Shown here: positions 24,373 to 31,213 of the stretch, one piece after another
Numbering within the stretch: the stretch's first letter is position 1
How the letters are laid out: each line of letters starts with the position of its first letter
Origin: Clostridia bacterium
Lineage (GTDB): Bacteria > Bacillota > Clostridia > Oscillospirales > Acutalibacteraceae
NCBI GenBank assembly: GCA_017415515.1
Contig: JAFQGI010000011.1
Location: 1-64,000 of the forward strand
Direction of reading: 5' to 3'
DNA: 64,000 nt
Program-made: the position numbers and the translations under genes
The notes under the pieces: generated by a model
The model's database searches: none
Told to the model about the DNA's origin: nothing
Seen by the model: the letters and a program-made list of their open reading frames with translations, nothing else

Positions 24373-27018
24373 TCAGATCAGCTTATCGTTGACATACACC
24401 CGAACGCTGATGGATTCGATGGTGACCGTGCCGCTCTCGGAGGCCAGCTTTTCACCACCGGCACGGTTGGCATCGGCAACCAGATTCCATTCGCCATCCA
24501 AGGTATAGGGCAGATTGGTGTTATGGGGGTTGAGCACCACCAACGCCTTACCGCCCTTGCCATCGTCAAAGAGCGCCGTCACCAGACCGCTGCCCAATTC
24601 CCTAACCTCCACCTTGGTGGTGGGATTGGTGAAGAGGGCAAATTGCTTACGCATCGCAATGAGCCCCTTATAGTAGAGCATCGTGTCGTACTGGCGGTTG
24701 CCCTCTTTGAGCACCGACCAGTCAATGTTGTTGACGGCATCGCTGGATTTATAGCTGTTTTCGTCGCCGCCCTTGGTGCGCAGCATCTCCTCGCCTGCCT
24801 GCCAGAAGGGAGTGCCCTTGGCAATGAGGTTGATGGCGGCGCCCAAATTGTTCATACGGTTGCGCTGGTCGTCGCTGTGATCGGGATTGGACAGCAGCAG
24901 CTTATCCCACAGGGTGTTGTTGTCGTGGGCGCTCATATAGTTGATAACCATGCTGTTCGGCACACTCCAGCCTTGACCGGCACCCTCGCCGCCCTTGAGA
25001 CCGAAGGCGATGTCCGAGAAGGTGCTGCCCGCCTCACCGCTGATGAAGCCCTTAGCCTCTTTCTCAAACACGCTGCCCTTAAGGCCGTCACGGATGACGT
25101 CGTTGAACACCGCAATACCGCCGATGGCATCGCCGGTGGGCACGATCTGCCCGATGTTGGTCTGGTTGGCCTGTGGGCTACCGTCATTGGTGGAGCCCAT
25201 GGTCCAGCCCTCGCCGTAAATAATGGCGTTGGGATTGATGGTGTGAACGGCGCTCTCCACCTCCTGCATGGTCTGCAGATCGTGCAGACCCATCAGGTCA
25301 AAGCGCAGACCGTCCAGTTTGTATTCCTTGACCCAGTAAGCGGTAGAATCCACCATAAACTTACCAAACATATACCGTTCCGAGGCGGTGTCGTTGCCGC
25401 AACCGCTGGCGGAAGAGTTGGCACCGGTGGAGGTGTAGCGATAATAATAGTACGGCACAATGCGGTTGAAGGAGCTGTTGCCGTCGTAGGTGTGGTTGTA
25501 CACCATATCCATCACCACGCCGATGCCCGCTTCGTGGAGGGCCTGCACCATCTGCTTATACTCGCGGATGCGCACCTCACCGTTGTAGGGGTCGGTGGAA
25601 TAGCTGCCCTCCGGCACGTTATAGTTTTTCGGGTCGTAGCCCCAGTTGAATTCCGCGTTAGGATCGGTCTCGTCCACGGTGGCATAATCATAGACGGGGA
25701 GCAGATGCACGTGGGTGATACCCAACTGCTTCAAATAGTCCACGCCCACCGGCTGGCCGTGCTCGTTGACCAAGCCACTCTCTGTAAAGGAAAGGTACTT
25801 GCCACGGTAGTTGGACTCCGCGATCTTGTTGGAGAAGTCCCGCACGTGCACCTCCCAAATGATTGCCTCGGAGTAAGAGGAGATCGTATCCTTCAAATCC
25901 GCCTTATTCCAGCCCTCGGGGTTGGTTTTGGACAGATCCACCACCATGCCGCGGTTGCCGTTGGCACCCGCTGCCTTGGCATAGGGATCCACCGCATCCT
26001 GCGTGCCCACCGAGGTGGTCACCGTGTAGGTGTAGTAGGTGCCGTGGCCGCAGGTCTCGGTATAGGCCCACACGCCCTTGTCACCGCGCACCATTTCCAC
26101 CGACTTGTAGGCGTCGCCCTCGTGTCCTTTTTCGAACAGATTCAGCACCACTTTCGACGCCGTGGGAGCCCACACCTTAAAGGTGGTCTTGTCGCCGTGG
26201 ATGACGGCACCCAGGTCATCGCCGTCGTAGTGATACTGCTGAGCAAAGGCTTCGCTATCGAAAATCGTGGTGGGCACCACCGGCTTGACGCCGTAGCCAT
26301 CAATGGAGATACGATAATTCTTGGACAGATCCAATTCCTCAGCGGTTTCGATATAACCCATCGCCGCAGAGCGACCCAAAGTGGACAGAGAAGCAATCTC
26401 GATCTCACGGTCGCCCTCATACACCTTGATTTGGCTCAAATCCGAAATCGTCACCTTAGGAGTGACTCGGTATTGTATTTTCTTGGTATCCACCATGCCT
26501 GCCAGCGTAAACTTCTTAATCATATCCAGCGTCTTTCCTCCGTCACTGCTCGTATATTGATCCGCCTCACCGGATTTGAGATAAATAAAGGTCTCTCGGC
26601 CTTCGATAACCGCAAAGCGATCCTGTTCATAGTCCTTGGTGGCGCTGCCCCAGGCAGAGCCGCCGGGATCACTGCACCCCTTACGGACGATAAAGCCAAC
26701 CTCCTGCACCCCTTCGGGGATGTTGATGATGGCCTTAGCGCCGTATTCGCACTCATGGAAAAGATAGCCTTTGCCGGCGGTGTCGCCCCACCAAGCCCAT
26801 ACGTCACAATCCTCATAGGTGCCGTTGTAGCTCCAATAGAAGGTAATCTGATTGTAGCCGTCCACCAACGGCTCGGTGTATTCTTCCACAGGCTTAGCGG
26901 CGACTTCCTCTTTTTGGGAGGTATCCGCCGGCGGAGTCTTACCGCAGGCCGCCATCGTCAGTAACAAAACCAGAATCGAAACGCCTGCCAACAGGCGCCG
27001 TATGTATCTGTGTGTCAT
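24373..27018 (-). CDS. pulA: Type I pullulanase lipoprotein
   Basis: About 881 residues, with the ATG at 27018 chosen over that at 27024 for spacing from GGAGG. The lipobox is MAAC (about residue 24). An N-terminal CBM41-like starch-binding domain (ITFYWSYNGTYEDCDVWAWW) is followed by a second beta region, a CBM48-like domain (YHYDGDDLGAVIHGDKTTFK) and the GH13 barrel. The pullulanase signature is present as FNWGYDPKNYNVPEGSYS, the nucleophile in GLRFDLMGLHD, the acid/base in YGEGWTMG and the third carboxylate in SAHDNNTLWDKL. It debranches alpha-1,6 links of pullulan and amylopectin at the surface. A hairpin lies in the 53-base gap to the galactanase gene downstream. Confidence 0.95.
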   Translation of the reverse strand: MTHRYIRRLLAGVSILVLLLTMAACGKTPPADTSQKEEVAAKPVEEYTEPLVDGYNQITFYWSYNGTYEDCDVWAWWGDTAGKGYLFHECEYGAKAIINIPEGVQEVGFIVRKGCSDPGGSAWGSATKDYEQDRFAVIEGRETFIYLKSGEADQYTSSDGGKTLDMIKKFTLAGMVDTKKIQYRVTPKVTISDLSQIKVYEGDREIEIASLSTLGRSAAMGYIETAEELDLSKNYRISIDGYGVKPVVPTTIFDSEAFAQQYHYDGDDLGAVIHGDKTTFKVWAPTASKVVLNLFEKGHEGDAYKSVEMVRGDKGVWAYTETCGHGTYYTYTVTTSVGTQDAVDPYAKAAGANGNRGMVVDLSKTNPEGWNKADLKDTISSYSEAIIWEVHVRDFSNKIAESNYRGKYLSFTESGLVNEHGQPVGVDYLKQLGITHVHLLPVYDYATVDETDPNAEFNWGYDPKNYNVPEGSYSTDPYNGEVRIREYKQMVQALHEAGIGVVMDMVYNHTYDGNSSFNRIVPYYYYRYTSTGANSSASGCGNDTASERYMFGKFMVDSTAYWVKEYKLDGLRFDLMGLHDLQTMQEVESAVHTINPNAIIYGEGWTMGSTNDGSPQANQTNIGQIVPTGDAIGGIAVFNDVIRDGLKGSVFEKEAKGFISGEAGSTFSDIAFGLKGGEGAGQGWSVPNSMVINYMSAHDNNTLWDKLLLSNPDHSDDQRNRMNNLGAAINLIAKGTPFWQAGEEMLRTKGGDENSYKSSDAVNNIDWSVLKEGNRQYDTMLYYKGLIAMRKQFALFTNPTTKVEVRELGSGLVTALFDDGKGGKALVVLNPHNTNLPYTLDGEWNLVADANRAGGEKLASESGTVTIESISVRVYVNDKLI

Positions 27019-27036
27019 TCTCATTTCCTCCGTTCG

Positions 27037-28527
27037 TTATTTGGCACGCTTGGTTTTCTGTGCCATTTCCCCCATCGCAGCCCGCAGTTTTGCGGTGTTG
27101 TAGCGGGGGCTGATACGCCAGGACCAATTCCCCTCAGAGGTGGCGGGGATGTTCATGCGCCCCTCTTCGTTGGTCAGTTGCAGATAGTCCTGCATGGGTA
27201 CGATCGCCAGATTGGCGATGCTTCTCAGCGCACATTCGATCACATCGTAGGTACGGGTCTGCCCCTTCACGTGGGGGCACTCCTGATTGAAGCGTTTGCG
27301 GGCTTCACCCGACAAATTTTTCAGCCAAGAGCGGGTGCAATCGGAATCGTGAGAGGAGGCATACACTACGCAGTTGGCATTGGCAAAGCGCCTGGGCAAA
27401 TACTCGTGATCGGGGTCGTAGAAGGCGAAATGCAACATCTTCATTCCGGGAAAACCGGCGTCATCCAACAGCGCACGCACGTCATCGGTGATAAAGCCCA
27501 GATCCTCAGCGATGATCTTCGCCTTAGGAAACGTCTCTTTGACGGTGCGGAACAGCGCAATGCCGGGAGCGGGATCCCACTTTCCGTTGCGTGCCGTGTC
27601 ATCACCGTAAGGTACGTTGTAGTACCCTGCAAACCCACGGAAATGATCGATACGCAAAATGTCGTACAGGCGGAAGGCAGTGGCAATGCGGTGGATCCAC
27701 CACGCAAACCCCTGCTCCTCCATCAGCTCCCAGTTATAGATGGGGTTGCCCCACAGCTGACCGTCAGGTGAGAAGCCGTCGGGGGGACATCCTGCCACCA
27801 CCGTGGGGTTGTATTGATCGTCCAACAAAAATTGCTCGGGAGCCGCCCACACGTCCATGCTGTCGTGTGCTACGTAGATGGGCATATCCCCGATGATGCG
27901 AATGCCCTTGCCGTGAGCGTGGGCCACCAAAGCGTCCCATTGGGTGAAGAATTCAAATTGCACCCAGCGCCAAAAGGACATCTCCTCCTCAAATTGCTCA
28001 CGTTGTGCATACGCCTGTGCATATTCCCGATGTTCTTCCTGCCACGTTGTCCACGGCGCATAGTTGTAATGGACTTTCAGCGCCATAAACAGGGCGTAAT
28101 TCTCCAACCAAGACGCATTTTTGCGCACAAAGGCCCGATAGGCTCTGTCCGGCGCAAAGCGGGAATACGCCAAACGGAGCGCGGTATACCGCGCCCCAAA
28201 CAGCCAGCCATAATCCACACGCGCCCCATCATGACGCTGCTCTTTTAATTCATTAGCGGTGAGCAATCCCTTTGCCGCCAGGATATCCAGATCCACAAAA
28301 TAGGGGTTGCCCGCCACAGAGGAGGGCGACTGATAAGGGCTGTCGCCGTAAGAGGTGGGATTCAGCGGCAACACCTGCCAGCACTTTTGGCCGGTGGCAT
28401 CCAAGAAATCCACAAAATCGTGAGCCTCTTTACCGAAGCTGCCAATACCGTATCGGGAGGGCAAGCTGCTGATGGGCATAATGACTCCCGTTTTGTGTCG
28501 AAACCCAAAGTTTTTAGTATATTCCAC
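27037..28527 (-). CDS. malQ: 4-alpha-glucanotransferase (amylomaltase, GH77)
   Basis: About 496 residues from a GTG at 28527, which lies 8 bases after AGGAAG; the longer frame to 28668 runs through the promoter. GH77 features are GVIMPISSLPSRYGIGSFG at the start, IGDMPIYVAHDSMDVW (about residue 220), the nucleophile in LRIDHFRGFAGY, the acid/base in IIAEDLGFITDDV and the 'SHDSD' segment near residue 395. It acts in the cytosol, transferring glucan chains between maltodextrins. First gene of the hydrolase operon, 18 bases before pulA. Confidence 0.95.
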   Translation of the reverse strand: MEYTKNFGFRHKTGVIMPISSLPSRYGIGSFGKEAHDFVDFLDATGQKCWQVLPLNPTSYGDSPYQSPSSVAGNPYFVDLDILAAKGLLTANELKEQRHDGARVDYGWLFGARYTALRLAYSRFAPDRAYRAFVRKNASWLENYALFMALKVHYNYAPWTTWQEEHREYAQAYAQREQFEEEMSFWRWVQFEFFTQWDALVAHAHGKGIRIIGDMPIYVAHDSMDVWAAPEQFLLDDQYNPTVVAGCPPDGFSPDGQLWGNPIYNWELMEEQGFAWWIHRIATAFRLYDILRIDHFRGFAGYYNVPYGDDTARNGKWDPAPGIALFRTVKETFPKAKIIAEDLGFITDDVRALLDDAGFPGMKMLHFAFYDPDHEYLPRRFANANCVVYASSHDSDCTRSWLKNLSGEARKRFNQECPHVKGQTRTYDVIECALRSIANLAIVPMQDYLQLTNEEGRMNIPATSEGNWSWRISPRYNTAKLRAAMGEMAQKTKRAK

Positions 28528-28560
28528 AAAAAACACTTCCTTTCGTATGTGTTTATGTCT

Positions 28561-28588
28561 ATTATACCATAAAGAAATCAACTTGCAA
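28561..28588 (-). promoter_or_regulatory. Promoter of the glucan/galactan hydrolase operon
   Basis: Minus-strand TTGCAA (28583-28588), 16-base spacer, TATAAT (28561-28566), about 35 bases ahead of malQ. Seven genes to 17515 follow with gaps of less than 60 bases or overlaps. Confidence 0.7.
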
Positions 28589-28667
28589 CCTTTCCGCGCA
28601 AAAATTTTCTTTCCCGATGAGCGAATCGCACAACACAAAGCAACCATCATTTTCGAAAAAACACGCA

Positions 28668-28697
28668 AAAAGAGCAGGGCGGCTGCCCTGCTCTTTT
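28668..28697 (-). terminator. Terminator of glyA
   Basis: Perfect 12-bp stem AAAAGAGCAGGG/CCCTGCTCTTTT with a 6-base loop just after the glyA stop, with a T tract on the minus strand. Confidence 0.85.
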
Positions 28698-28719
28698 CAT
28701 CGTCACTTTTTATTGCCTT

Positions 28720-29967
28720 TTACTCAAACAGAGGATATTTGTCACACAGAGCGTCCACGGCGGCACGCACCGCGGCGGCGTTACCCTCAAAGTCACGGGC
28801 CACCAACGCCATCAGGTGAGCCACCTTCACCATATCCTCCTCTTTGAAGCCGCGGGTGGTCACCGCCGCCGTACCCACGCGGATACCGCTGGTGACGCTG
28901 GGCTTCTGGGGATCGTCGGGGATGGCGTTCTTGTTGACGGTGATGCCCACCTCGTCCAAGCGGATCTCCATATCCCGACCGGTGATGTTCATGGGGCGCA
29001 GGTCGATCAGCGCCAGGTGGTTGTCGGTGCCACCGGATACCAGATCAAAGCCCTCTTTCAGCAACGCCTCGGCAAAGACCTTGCTGTTCGCCAGCAACTG
29101 GGTCTGATAGACTTTAAAGTCGTCGCTCAGCGCCTCGCCGAAGCACACCGCCTTGGCGGCGATGATGTGCAGCAGAGGACCGCCCTGAATACCGGGGAAA
29201 ATGGCCTTGTCGATCTTCTTGGCGATCTCCTCGTCATTGCAGAGGATCAGACCGCCGCGAGGACCACGTAAGGTCTTGTGGGTGGTGGTGGTCACCACGT
29301 CGGCATAGGGCACCGGGCTCATGTGCAGCCCCGCCGCCACCAGTCCGGCGATGTGCGCCATATCCACCATCAAGTAAGCCCCCACCTCGTGGGCGATCTC
29401 TGCCATCTTGGCAAAGTCGATCTCGCGGGGATAGGCAGAGGCTCCCGCCACGATCAGCTTGGGCTGATGCTCCTTGGCGAGACGAGCCACCTCGTCATAG
29501 TCGATGCAGCCGGTCTCGGCGTCCACGCCGTAGGACACGAAGTTGTAGTATTTACCCGACAGGTTCACCTTGCTGCCGTGGGTCAGATGACCGCCGTGGG
29601 CCAGGCTCATGCCCAGCACGGTGTCCCCCGCCTGCAACAGCGCCACGTACACGGCGGTGTTGGCCTGGCTGCCGCTGTGGGGCTGAACGTTGGCGTATTT
29701 TGCGCCAAACAGCTTGCAAGCGCGGTCAATGGCGATGTTCTCCACCACGTCCACGCACTGACAGCCGCCATAGTAGCGGCGGGCAGGATAGCCCTCGGCG
29801 TATTTGTTGGTCAGAATGGTGCCGGCGGCCAACAGCACCGCCTCACTCACCACGTTTTCGGAGGCAATCAGCTCGATGCCCCGACGCTGACGGTGGTATT
29901 CCGCCTCTACGGCAGCACCGATCTCGGGATCGAAGGCAGACAAAGCCTGAATGGTGTCTTTAATCAT
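28720..29967 (-). CDS. glyA: Serine hydroxymethyltransferase
   Basis: 415 residues from the ATG at 29967 (an ATG two codons earlier is too close to AGGAGAG). PLP-lysine motif [15 protein letters not shown] (about residues 220-234), and family blocks [32 protein letters not shown] and [13 protein letters not shown]. It interconverts serine and glycine with transfer of a one-carbon unit to tetrahydrofolate. Monocistronic, with its own promoter and terminator. Confidence 0.98.
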   Translation of the reverse strand: MIKDTIQALSAFDPEIGAAVEAEYHRQRRGIELIASENVVSEAVLLAAGTILTNKYAEGYPARRYYGGCQCVDVVENIAIDRACKLFGAKYANVQPHSGSQANTAVYVALLQAGDTVLGMSLAHGGHLTHGSKVNLSGKYYNFVSYGVDAETGCIDYDEVARLAKEHQPKLIVAGASAYPREIDFAKMAEIAHEVGAYLMVDMAHIAGLVAAGLHMSPVPYADVVTTTTHKTLRGPRGGLILCNDEEIAKKIDKAIFPGIQGGPLLHIIAAKAVCFGEALSDDFKVYQTQLLANSKVFAEALLKEGFDLVSGGTDNHLALIDLRPMNITGRDMEIRLDEVGITVNKNAIPDDPQKPSVTSGIRVGTAAVTTRGFKEEDMVKVAHLMALVARDFEGNAAAVRAAVDALCDKYPLFE

Positions 29968-30022
29968 GGTCATCTCTCCTGTTATTTGCTATTCTTTGAC
30001 CCAAAGCCAAAACTTATCCGTG

Positions 30023-30052
30023 ATTATATCACACTTCCCCACGCTTTGTCAA
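30023..30052 (-). promoter_or_regulatory. glyA promoter
   Basis: Minus-strand TTGACA (30047-30052), 18-base spacer, TATAAT (30023-30028). The -35 lies inside a small inverted repeat (GCGCTTTGCA/CAAAGCG, about 30042-30063). Confidence 0.8.
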
Positions 30053-30091
30053 TGCAAAGCGCTAAATTGAGCAGAGCGAATTTTCCCATTC

Positions 30092-30119
30092 ACAAGTCCA
30101 AGCCCTCTCACATACAGTA
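30092..30119 (+). promoter_or_regulatory. Sigma-K-like mother-cell promoter
   Basis: AC (30092-30093) and CATACAGTA (30111-30119) are 17 bases apart, fitting the AC-N16/17-CATAnnnTA pattern of sigma-K (related to sigma-E) promoters. It lies about 65 bases ahead of a cysteine-rich gene, where a late sporulation promoter would be expected. The motif is short, so the call rests also on context. Confidence 0.5.
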
Positions 30120-30184
30120 GTAGTGAAGCGGCGGCGGCACCGCACACCGTCCATCGCTTACAATCTGTATAGGAGGCTATGCGT

Positions 30185-31021
30185 ATGGCGGAAAAGTTTA
30201 TCCGCGACGGCGGATGCAAAGAGGCCGTTTGTGTCGATGCCGGTCGGGTATACGACAGCTGCTGTGACAAAGACTGTATCGAAAATATGCGCCTGTTCTT
30301 CACCGAGCGGGAGCAAATGCTGGTGGACCACGCCACCGGCATCCGTGCTAAGCGGGCGGAGGTCATCACCACCTACATAGACGTGGAGGCTCTCCCCTTT
30401 AACCGTGGTTATTATTCCTGCGATCTCACCTTCTTCTTCGATGTGGAGGTGGAGGTCTACGGCGGGCACGGCTGTCCCTGCACCACCCTCCACGGCGTGG
30501 GCGTGTTCCGCAAAAAGGTGATCCTCTACGGCAGCGAAGGCCACGTGCGTGTGTTCCACAGCGAATACACCCCCGATGCCTGCGACCGTCAAGAAATGCC
30601 TACCCGCAATATGCCCCGCTGCTGCGTGCAGGTGGCGGAGCCGGTGGTGCTGGACGGCAAGCTGGTGGAGTGCTGTGACCGTTGCCGCTACGATTGCGGC
30701 GATTGCGGTTGCATCCCCGCCCATTTCTGCGGCCGCTACGGCGGCAACTTTGTGGACTGCGCCGACAGCAAGCTGGTGGTGGTCACTTTGGGCATCTTCT
30801 CCATCGTCCAGCTCATCCGCAACGTCCAAATGCTGATGCCGGTCTACGACTATTGTATGCCCAACAAGGAGTGCACCCCCACCAGCGAGAATCCCTGCGA
30901 CCTGTTCCACAAGATGAGCTTCCCGGTCAATGAATTCTTCCCCCCTGCCACCGAGGGTGACGGCGGCGGTGGCTGCGGTTGCAACACCAAGGGCGGTCAT
31001 GGAGGTCACGGCTGTTGTTAA
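30185..31021 (+). CDS. Cysteine-rich protein, probable spore coat or exosporium component
   Basis: 278 residues, taking the ATG at 30185 (8 bases after AGGAGG at 30171-30176; the ATG at 30179 is only 2 bases away). About 26 cysteines occur, many as pairs (DSCCDKDC, PRCCV, VECCDRC, CGDCGC), and the C-terminus is Gly/Cys/His-rich (GGGGCGC and GGHGGHGCC). No signal peptide. High cysteine content, a glycine-cysteine tail and a sigma-K-like promoter point to a cross-linked spore-surface protein, as for CotZ-like or CdeC-like proteins, but no homology to a named coat protein was recognised. There is no terminator between its stop and the phage-like cassette, so read-through is possible. Confidence 0.7.
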   Translation: MAEKFIRDGGCKEAVCVDAGRVYDSCCDKDCIENMRLFFTEREQMLVDHATGIRAKRAEVITTYIDVEALPFNRGYYSCDLTFFFDVEVEVYGGHGCPCTTLHGVGVFRKKVILYGSEGHVRVFHSEYTPDACDRQEMPTRNMPRCCVQVAEPVVLDGKLVECCDRCRYDCGDCGCIPAHFCGRYGGNFVDCADSKLVVVTLGIFSIVQLIRNVQMLMPVYDYCMPNKECTPTSENPCDLFHKMSFPVNEFFPPATEGDGGGGCGCNTKGGHGGHGCC

Positions 31022-31039
31022 CAAATTTCTTCGCGGCTC

Positions 31040-31068
31040 TTGACACGGAACAAATGTTCGTTTACAAT
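31040..31068 (+). promoter_or_regulatory. Consensus promoter with LexA/DinR box in the spacer
   Basis: TTGACA (31040-31045), 17-base spacer, TACAAT (31063-31068). Inside the spacer is GAACAAATGTTC (31048-31059), an exact GAAC-N4-GTTC core of the Firmicutes LexA/DinR operator. LexA bound there would block RNA polymerase, making the spike-holin-amidase cassette DNA-damage inducible. The motif is observed; regulation is inference. Confidence 0.75.
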
Positions 31069-31085
31069 TAAATATAGGAGAAACG

Positions 31086-31113
31086 GCAACCGCACAAGGA
31101 GAGGTGCGGTTGC
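31086..31113 (+). promoter_or_regulatory. Leader hairpin resembling an attenuator
   Basis: A perfect 10-bp stem GCAACCGCAC/GTGCGGTTGC with loop AAGGAGAG, followed by TGTTTCTTTA, lies about 15 bases after the expected transcript start and about 95 bases before the spike gene. It could terminate part of the transcription or cap the leader. The loop carries a Shine-Dalgarno-like sequence. Function not determined. Confidence 0.5.
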
Positions 31114-31129
31114 TGTTTCTTTACATGGA

Positions 31130-31213
31130 ATGATGAAAAGGAGGGATACACATCCGACCAAGCCGCTCTCGGGGGCAAGGCGGCTCAATGAACGGAAAGG
31201 AGAAACACTATGA
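31130..31213 (+). CDS. Possible 27-residue leader peptide, doubtful
   Basis: An ATG-ATG start opens a short frame (MMKRRDTHPTKPL, then a basic stretch ending KGETL) whose stop TGA overlaps the ATG of the spike gene (CTATGA). The stop-start overlap suggests coupling, but no ribosome site is seen before the ATG, and the AGGAGG inside the frame may simply be a relic. A second hairpin (AGCCGC/GCGGCT, about 31170-31195) lies within it. Treat as a candidate only. Confidence 0.2.
   Translation: MMKRRDTHPTKPLSGARRLNERKGETL

Noticed and set aside
24217..26964. A 915-codon plus-strand frame
   Set aside because: It is the antisense shadow of pullulanase, whose motifs are complete; the plus-strand product is His/Val/Gly-rich with no recognisable domain.
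29968..30046. Glycine riboswitch ahead of glyA
   Set aside because: The leader between promoter and start is only about 50 bases, too short for a glycine aptamer, and no typical aptamer core is visible.
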